Positions 15,491 to 19,993 of a stretch of DNA of 19,993 nucleotides are shown one piece after another (positions within the stretch are counted from its first letter, which is position 1; each line of letters begins with the position of its first letter). The stretch is from positions 17,176-37,168 of the forward strand of contig JABUUT010000010.1 of the NCBI GenBank assembly GCA_021443045.1. Reading direction: 5' to 3'. The position numbers and the translations under genes are program-made. The stretch comes from Fibrobacteraceae bacterium (GTDB taxonomy: Bacteria > Fibrobacterota > Fibrobacteria > Fibrobacterales > Fibrobacteraceae). The notes beneath the pieces are model-generated. The model saw only the letters and a list, made by a program, of their open reading frames with translations. It did not search any database and was not told the origin of the DNA.

Positions 15491-16582
15491 ATGAATATCA
15501 AGAAGATTTCCACAGCCCTCCTCCTCACCGCCGGTTCCTTGTTTGCCAAGGACTACTGGGGTGCCGAACTCTACACCGACGAAACCTACCAGTATGGTCG
15601 TTTTGAAGCCCGTATGCAAATGGCAGCCGAATCTGGCTTGGTAAGTTCCATGTTCCTCTACCACAACGACTCCTATATGGGAAACGGTGAACCATGGGTA
15701 GAAGTGGATATTGAAGTTTTGGGCAAGGCCCCTGGTTCTTTCCAGTCCAACATTATTTCTGGTACAGCCGAAAAGAAGGTGACCTCCGAAAAGCACCACG
15801 ATGTTAACCCTCAAGCCAACCAGTCTTTCCATGTTTATGCCATGGAATGGACCGACAAGTATGTAGCCTGGTTTTTGGATGGCGTAGAAGTTCGCAAAGC
15901 CGAAGTGGGTTCTACCGATACAAAGAATCAGGTTCAAGCACTGGTAAAGCAACAGGGCCTCCGCTTCAACATTTGGTCTTCTGAATCCGAAGCCTGGGTT
16001 GGAGCATTTGACCCCAACAAACTTCCTTTGTACCAATATATTGACTGGGTTAAGGTATACGACTACACTCCAGGTAGTGGCGACGCTGGCACTGGCAACA
16101 ATTTTAAACTCCGCTATGCCGACGACTTTAACGGCCCCGCTTTAGACATTCGTTGGAACACTGGCGACTGGACTTTTGACGAAAACCGCGTAGACATTAC
16201 ATCCAACAACGTTGCTGTAAAAGATGGCTATGCCATTATTGGTATCACCAAAGCAGGCCAAGGCGTTGCCACAGCCACAATTCCCATGCCAAATGACCCC
16301 AACAAGGGGCTGGATTCCAATCCTCAGAGCATCAAGGCAAATCCATCTGTAGGATCTTCCATTAAACTTGGCAAAAACAACTCCGTGGTTCTCCAAATTG
16401 CCGAAACAGGAAACGTATTCTACAAGGTTACCAACACCAGAGGTGAAGTGGTTCTAAAAAACAGCAAAACCATGTCTAAGGGAACCCATAGTGTATCTCT
16501 CTCCAAGCTCCCTGCTGGCACTTATTTCATGAGCGTATCTCAGGGCAACAACACAGAGACCATGCAATTGAACATCAAGTAG
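15491..16582 (+). CDS. Secreted circularly permuted GH16 1,3-1,4-beta-glucanase (lichenase)
   Basis: This 363-residue protein hydrolyses mixed-linkage beta-glucan (lichenan, cereal glucan) outside the cytoplasm. The signal peptide is MNIKKISTALLLTAGSLFA, with cleavage likely before K20. Residues 20-195 hold the catalytic block with PWVEVDIEVLGK (68-79): nucleophile E71, D73 and acid/base E75, as in the F. succinogenes enzyme. Residues 204-255 (DDFNGPALDIRW, TGDWTFDENRVD) are the strands that precede the catalytic block in ordinary bacterial lichenases. This is the known circular permutation of the Fibrobacter enzyme. Residues about 286-363 (VFYKVTNTRGEVV ... LPAGTYFMSVSQG) resemble a T9SS type A sorting domain. 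The characterised F. succinogenes enzyme instead ends in a Pro/Ser repeat and a basic tail. The gene has its own promoter-like region and a terminator, so it is probably monocistronic. Confidence 0.95.
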   Translation: MNIKKISTALLLTAGSLFAKDYWGAELYTDETYQYGRFEARMQMAAESGLVSSMFLYHNDSYMGNGEPWVEVDIEVLGKAPGSFQSNIISGTAEKKVTSEKHHDVNPQANQSFHVYAMEWTDKYVAWFLDGVEVRKAEVGSTDTKNQVQALVKQQGLRFNIWSSESEAWVGAFDPNKLPLYQYIDWVKVYDYTPGSGDAGTGNNFKLRYADDFNGPALDIRWNTGDWTFDENRVDITSNNVAVKDGYAIIGITKAGQGVATATIPMPNDPNKGLDSNPQSIKANPSVGSSIKLGKNNSVVLQIAETGNVFYKVTNTRGEVVLKNSKTMSKGTHSVSLSKLPAGTYFMSVSQGNNTETMQLNIK

Positions 16583-16611
16583 GAATTCTCAATTCAACCC
16601 CTAAATAAGAA

Positions 16612-16645
16612 GAGTGAACCCTTTGGGGTTTGCTCTTTTTATTTA
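16612..16645 (+). terminator. Intrinsic terminator of the GH16 gene
   Basis: GAGTGAACCC at 16612-16621 and GGGTTTGCTC at 16626-16635 form a 10-bp stem with two G-T pairs around the loop TTTG. It is followed by TTTTTATTTATTTTT. It lies about 30 nt after the GH16 stop codon and overlaps the leftmost possible start of the hflX frame, which argues against that start. Confidence 0.9.
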
Positions 16646-16766
16646 TTTTTATTTGGTGAATACAAACAAGCCCCATCGAAGCGACAACTACCGCAACTGC
16701 GGCAACAGCAACAGCCAAAGTAGCCACGGCACAGACTACACAAACAAGGCCACCAAGGAACCTTGT

Positions 16767-17912
16767 GTGTTAGTAGGCATTTCCACATCTAAAGTGCGGC
16801 CCTGGCTTGCCCAGGAACACTTAGCCGAATTGGGCCGCTTGGCAGAAACGGCGGGAGCCCTTGTAAAAGAAACGTTCTTGCAGCATGTGCAGACTTTTAA
16901 CCCAGCCACCCTCATTGGTGAAGGTAAGGTTCTAGAGGTTAAAGAAGCTCTTGAAAACCATCAAGCGAAAATGGTGATTTTTGACGAGGACTTGTCTGGC
17001 TCGCAGATTCGCAATTTAGAAGCACGCCTCCCTGGAATAAAAGTGCTAGACCGCACTGGGCTTATTTTGGATATTTTTGCAAAGCATGCCCTTACTGCCG
17101 AAAGCCGACTGATGGTTGAAGTGGCGCAGTTACAATACATGATGCCTCGTTTAACGGGGGCATGGACCCATCTTTGCCGCCAGCACAACGGAGGCATTGG
17201 CACCAAGGGACCTGGAGAAACCCAGCTTGAAACCGACCGCCGACTCATTCGAAAGAGAATACAGGAGTTAAAAAAGAAGCTGAAAAAAATTGAAAGTGCA
17301 CGGGAAAGCCAAGCAGAAAAAAGAAACGACGTTTTTCATGTGGGCATTGTGGGCTACACCAATGCCGGAAAGAGCACCCTCACCAACCGTCTTACCGGTG
17401 CCGATGTCTATGTGGAAGATAAATTGTTCGCCACCCTGGACAGCACCACCCGCAAGCTGTACCTGGAAGGCGAAAATATTATTCTTAGCGACACGGTGGG
17501 CTTTATCAGAAAGCTGCCCCACAATCTTATTGAAACCTTCAAGAGCACCCTGGGGGTGGCTAGCCACGCCAACTGCATTCTGGAAGTGGTCGATGCCAGC
17601 GCAAAAGACTACAAGGAACATCTAGAAGTAACCCACAAAACCCTGGAAGGCATTATCGACTCCAATATTCCTCGAATACGTGTTTTTAACAAAGTGGAAA
17701 TGGTGGAAGATGCCATTAGAATGGAACTTAAACAAAACTACCCAGATGCCATTCAGGTAAGCGCCAAGGAAAATATTGGTATGGAACTTTTGCGTTCTTG
17801 CTTTTTAAAGCAACTTGAAATTTGGAAAGAAAAACGGAATGCCCACCAAAAAGAAATTGAAGAAGCCCCAGAAGGCTGGGTTTCTCACGACTTTACAGAT
17901 AAAATAGGCTAG
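16767..17912 (+). CDS. hflX: Ribosome-associated GTPase HflX
   Basis: HflX is a GTPase that binds the 50S subunit and helps split stalled or stressed ribosomes. This copy has 381 residues. The N-terminal domain (VLVGIS..., then GQ-type segment HNGGIGTKGPGETQLETDRR at 140-159) and the coiled linker at 160-186 are typical. The GTPase domain has G1 GYTNAGKST (196-204), G3 DTVGFI (242-247), G4 NKVE (308-311, where NKxD is usual) and G5 SAK (332-334). The GTG at 16767 is preferred because AAGGA lies 7 nt upstream and family homology begins at VLVGI. The open frame runs further left, to an ATG-type start inside the preceding terminator and a GTG at 16656, but those have no ribosome site. No clear promoter was found in 16646-16766. 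The stop overlaps the convergent gene by 4 nt. Confidence 0.93.
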   Translation: MLVGISTSKVRPWLAQEHLAELGRLAETAGALVKETFLQHVQTFNPATLIGEGKVLEVKEALENHQAKMVIFDEDLSGSQIRNLEARLPGIKVLDRTGLILDIFAKHALTAESRLMVEVAQLQYMMPRLTGAWTHLCRQHNGGIGTKGPGETQLETDRRLIRKRIQELKKKLKKIESARESQAEKRNDVFHVGIVGYTNAGKSTLTNRLTGADVYVEDKLFATLDSTTRKLYLEGENIILSDTVGFIRKLPHNLIETFKSTLGVASHANCILEVVDASAKDYKEHLEVTHKTLEGIIDSNIPRIRVFNKVEMVEDAIRMELKQNYPDAIQVSAKENIGMELLRSCFLKQLEIWKEKRNAHQKEIEEAPEGWVSHDFTDKIG

Positions 17913-18850
17913 AACTTGATAGGGTACAGCCAGTACCAGTGAACTTCCGGGTACACCTGCACGGTGGGGGCCGGAAATTTAATTAAGTTCAGCCATTTAA
18001 CGGCCTGACGGGCAAGGCGGCTCTGGGGGCGAAAGGCTTCCAAATCATAGTCAAGGGCAATGTACACTTCCCTATGGGGAGTTCCCTTGTAATCTTTAAT
18101 AAAAACCCCCTCGTCAATGCTGAGGCCTGCAGCAAAGGCTAGCCAACTGGGGTAATACTTGCGAGCGGCGGCTGGTAAAATGCGGTAAGGCTTAATGGAA
18201 AGCCAGTATGTCTGGTTCACATAATCGTCCGTCCAAATGCCGCTTCCCGAAGCCGAGTGTTCCTGGTCGTAATAGGCATCAGAGTTTATCCAGTAACTCA
18301 TTTTTAAATCGATGTACTTGAACAAAGGAACATATCGTTCGGCCATGGGGTAAAAACCCCCCAGGGTTCCTGAAAGCACATCAAAAATGCTAAAGCCCCA
18401 AGTGGGAGCAAAGCCATCTTTTATGTCGATGGCAATGTGGGTGGACATGGCCGCTAGGCCTGCAAACAGGTAGGAGTTAAACTCGGAAACTCCAGACCAG
18501 CGATAGCCTTCGTAAAAAACATCGGCAATAACAACACCCCCAAAAAAGTGACCAAACTTGTCCAAATTCAAAGCGTAATCAAAGTCGTTTTCAAAATGAA
18601 AATCACCGCCTTCATCGTCGTCCCACCACCCCTTGCTAAAAACAAATACATAAGCGGCTCCATAAGCCAAAAGCAATGTGGAGCTAACTCCAACCAACTT
18701 TGGAACGGAAATTTCCTTTGCTATGTCGGACGAATCTTCGCTTATGTAGTCAAAGGTTGAATCACGCCAAGTGTATGGATCGCCGGGAGCCGCAATAGCC
18801 ACAGAAACGCCCACTAAAATGGTAAAAAAAATGTGTGCAGAAAACTTCAC
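17909..18850 (-). CDS. DUF2279-like (YfiM-type) exported protein
   Basis: This 313-residue protein has a signal peptide (MKFSAHIFFTILVGVSVAIA, cleavage near A20/A21). A second hydrophobic stretch follows at about 52-72. The core is NLDKFGHFFGG (95-105), with E114 and AIDIKDGFAPTWGFSIFDV at 140-158. It resembles the DUF2279 family of predicted periplasmic or membrane proteins (Asp-Lys-x-x-His, Glu, Lys-Asp pattern), whose function is unknown. About 140 residues follow with many aromatic amino acids and no family that could be recognised. The start is GTG (plus CAC at 18848-18850), with only a weak GGGCA upstream. It begins 13-21 nt after the fabF terminator. Its stop shares the bases CTAG with the convergent hflX stop. 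Confidence 0.75.
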   Translation of the reverse strand: MKFSAHIFFTILVGVSVAIAAPGDPYTWRDSTFDYISEDSSDIAKEISVPKLVGVSSTLLLAYGAAYVFVFSKGWWDDDEGGDFHFENDFDYALNLDKFGHFFGGVVIADVFYEGYRWSGVSEFNSYLFAGLAAMSTHIAIDIKDGFAPTWGFSIFDVLSGTLGGFYPMAERYVPLFKYIDLKMSYWINSDAYYDQEHSASGSGIWTDDYVNQTYWLSIKPYRILPAAARKYYPSWLAFAAGLSIDEGVFIKDYKGTPHREVYIALDYDLEAFRPQSRLARQAVKWLNLIKFPAPTVQVYPEVHWYWLYPIKF

Positions 18851-18862
18851 TGCCCAAATTTA

Positions 18863-18897
18863 AGAAAAACAAATCCCCGCTGCAAGCAGCGGGGATT
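18863..18897 (-). terminator. Intrinsic terminator of fabF
   Basis: AATCCCCGCTGC at 18872-18883 and GCAGCGGGGATT at 18886-18897 are exact reverse complements with a very short loop. On the minus strand the stem leads into TTGTTTTTCTT. It lies about 60 nt after the fabF stop codon and just before the start of the DUF2279-like gene. Confidence 0.85.
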
Positions 18898-18958
18898 AAA
18901 TTTTTCCAAGAGTGGGCTTTGCCAGCAGACCTTTGCAGAAATGCTGGAGCCTCACATT

Positions 18959-19993
18959 CTAGTCGCGAGCGAGAAGCACCACGCTGTTGTGGCCGCCAAA
19001 GCCAAAGCCGTCGGACATGGCGTAGCGGAAGCTGTGGCTTGTGTTCTTGTTGGCGCACACATCAAAGTGGATGCGTTCATCCTGCTGTTCGATGTTGGTG
19101 GTGGCATGAACCATCTGGTTCTGGAGGCTCTTGATGGTGATGATGGCTTCGAGAGCACCAGCGGCACCCAGAGCGTGGCCAATCATGCACTTGGAAGAGT
19201 TGATCTTCAGAGTGTCGCGAAGGCCAAACACCTTTTCGAGGGCGGAACATTCAGCAACATCACCAAGAGGAGTAGAGGTTCCGTGGGTATTCACATAACC
19301 CACATCGCTAGCCGAAATACCGGCATCGCGGAGGGCCATTTCAATAGCCAGGCGGACACCTTCGCCATCTTCGCGAGGAGCAGACATGTGGTGGGCATCG
19401 GCACTCATGCCGACACCAGCCAGGCGGGCAAGAATCTTGGCACCACGCTTTTCGGCATGGCTGCGGCTTTCAAGCACCAGCATACCGGCACCTTCACCAA
19501 TAACAAAACCGTCACGACCCACATCGAAGGGGCGGGAAGCATGTGTCGGGTCGTCATTGCGCTTGCTCAAAGCCTTCATGGAGCAGAAACCGGCAACAGC
19601 CACTTCGTTAACCGTTTCGTCGGCACCGCCAGCCAGCATGATGTCGGCGCGACCAAGGCGGATGGCGTCGTATGCAGAAGCGATGGAGTGGTTGGAGGTG
19701 GCGCAAGCAGAGGTTACTGCAAAGCAAGGGCCCATCCAGCCAGTGCGATTGGAAACTTCGCCAGCAGGCATATTGGTGATGGACATGGGAATAAAGAAGG
19801 GGGACACACGGCTGGGGCCACGGTTGGCCAGAGCCACGCAGGAATCGTTATAGATTCTCATGCCACCGATACCAGAGCCGATAATCACACCGGAACGGGA
19901 AGGGTCTTCATTTTCTGGAGAAATGCCTGCATCGGCCAAAGCCTTGTATGCGGAGTAGACGGCATACTGGATGCACTTGGAAAAGCGGGACTG
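18959..19993 (-). CDS. fabF: 3-oxoacyl-ACP synthase II (KAS II), 5' end beyond the window
   Basis: FabF condenses malonyl-ACP with acyl-ACP in fatty acid elongation (cytoplasm). The frame stays open to base 19993, reading QSRFSKCIQYAVYSAYKAL upstream of the first start-like codon, so the gene is cut by the window. The 344 residues seen leave about 65 missing at the N-terminus, judged from a usual length near 410. The catalytic triad is present: Cys in VTSACATSNHS, His in VNTHGTSTPLGD and His in SSKCMIGHALGAAGA. The C-terminal glycine loop is GFGFGGHN. A terminator follows the stop codon. The start and promoter cannot be seen. Confidence 0.96.
   Translation of the reverse strand, partial: QSRFSKCIQYAVYSAYKALADAGISPENEDPSRSGVIIGSGIGGMRIYNDSCVALANRGPSRVSPFFIPMSITNMPAGEVSNRTGWMGPCFAVTSACATSNHSIASAYDAIRLGRADIMLAGGADETVNEVAVAGFCSMKALSKRNDDPTHASRPFDVGRDGFVIGEGAGMLVLESRSHAEKRGAKILARLAGVGMSADAHHMSAPREDGEGVRLAIEMALRDAGISASDVGYVNTHGTSTPLGDVAECSALEKVFGLRDTLKINSSKCMIGHALGAAGALEAIITIKSLQNQMVHATTNIEQQDERIHFDVCANKNTSHSFRYAMSDGFGFGGHNSVVLLARD

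Noticed and set aside
15329..16036. Minus-strand open frame of 235 codons
   Set aside because: It is antisense to the well-supported GH16 catalytic domain and runs through the hairpin at 15345-15384.
16614..16766. hflX start at the leftmost ATG
   Set aside because: That ATG lies inside the GH16 terminator stem, and the encoded stretch begins with T-tract codons. The GTG at 16767 has a ribosome site and fits the family start.

Overview
The window most likely comes from a Fibrobacter-type gut bacterium (Fibrobacterota). The best evidence is the gene at 15491-16582. It encodes a lichenase-type GH16 enzyme in the circularly permuted arrangement known from the Fibrobacter succinogenes 1,3-1,4-beta-glucanase, with the catalytic block near the N-terminus and the missing strands near the C-terminus. 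Ser-rich linkers, an SUMF/FGE-like lipoprotein and a C-terminal tail resembling a type IX secretion (T9SS) sorting domain fit the same assignment. The species is an inference.

Layout. (1) 1-116 holds two short REP-like hairpins. (2) 117-11488, minus strand, is a surface-structure block, read from right to left: a PilW-like prepilin, a 2289-residue PilX-like giant protein, an SUMF-like lipoprotein and an inositol-monophosphatase family enzyme. (3) 11600-12354, minus strand, is the ribosomal pair rplU-rpmA, with a good terminator separating it from the pilin genes. (4) 12476-17912, plus strand, holds a cytoplasmic GH2-like protein, the secreted GH16 glucanase and hflX. (5) 17909-19993, minus strand, holds a DUF2279-like membrane/periplasmic protein behind fabF, which runs off the right end. 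No rRNA, tRNA, CRISPR array or insertion sequence was seen.

How the genes may work together. The most interesting part is 922-11488. An ordinary prepilin (GFTLIEL, Glu at +5) is followed after 3 nt by a huge protein with a prepilin-like N-terminus that lacks Glu+5, as in tip-located pseudopilins such as GspK. That protein then carries a beta-helix-like region, Ig-like domains, an InlB-like module, a lectin-like domain with a Cys-rich helical insert, a Ser-rich linker and four Cys-bracketed C-terminal domains. This reads as a pilus- or pseudopilus-displayed adhesin, with a lipoprotein partner just downstream. Both coding regions contain an uninterrupted G8 tract, which raises the possibility of slippage-based phase variation. 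The gene's base composition is also mosaic.

The GH2-GH16 pair suggests use of beta-glucan or hemicellulose. The GH2-like protein has no signal peptide and seems to lack the usual nucleophile Glu. Its divergent promoter region contains a 28-bp near-perfect palindrome. RplU, RpmA, HflX and FabF are housekeeping genes.
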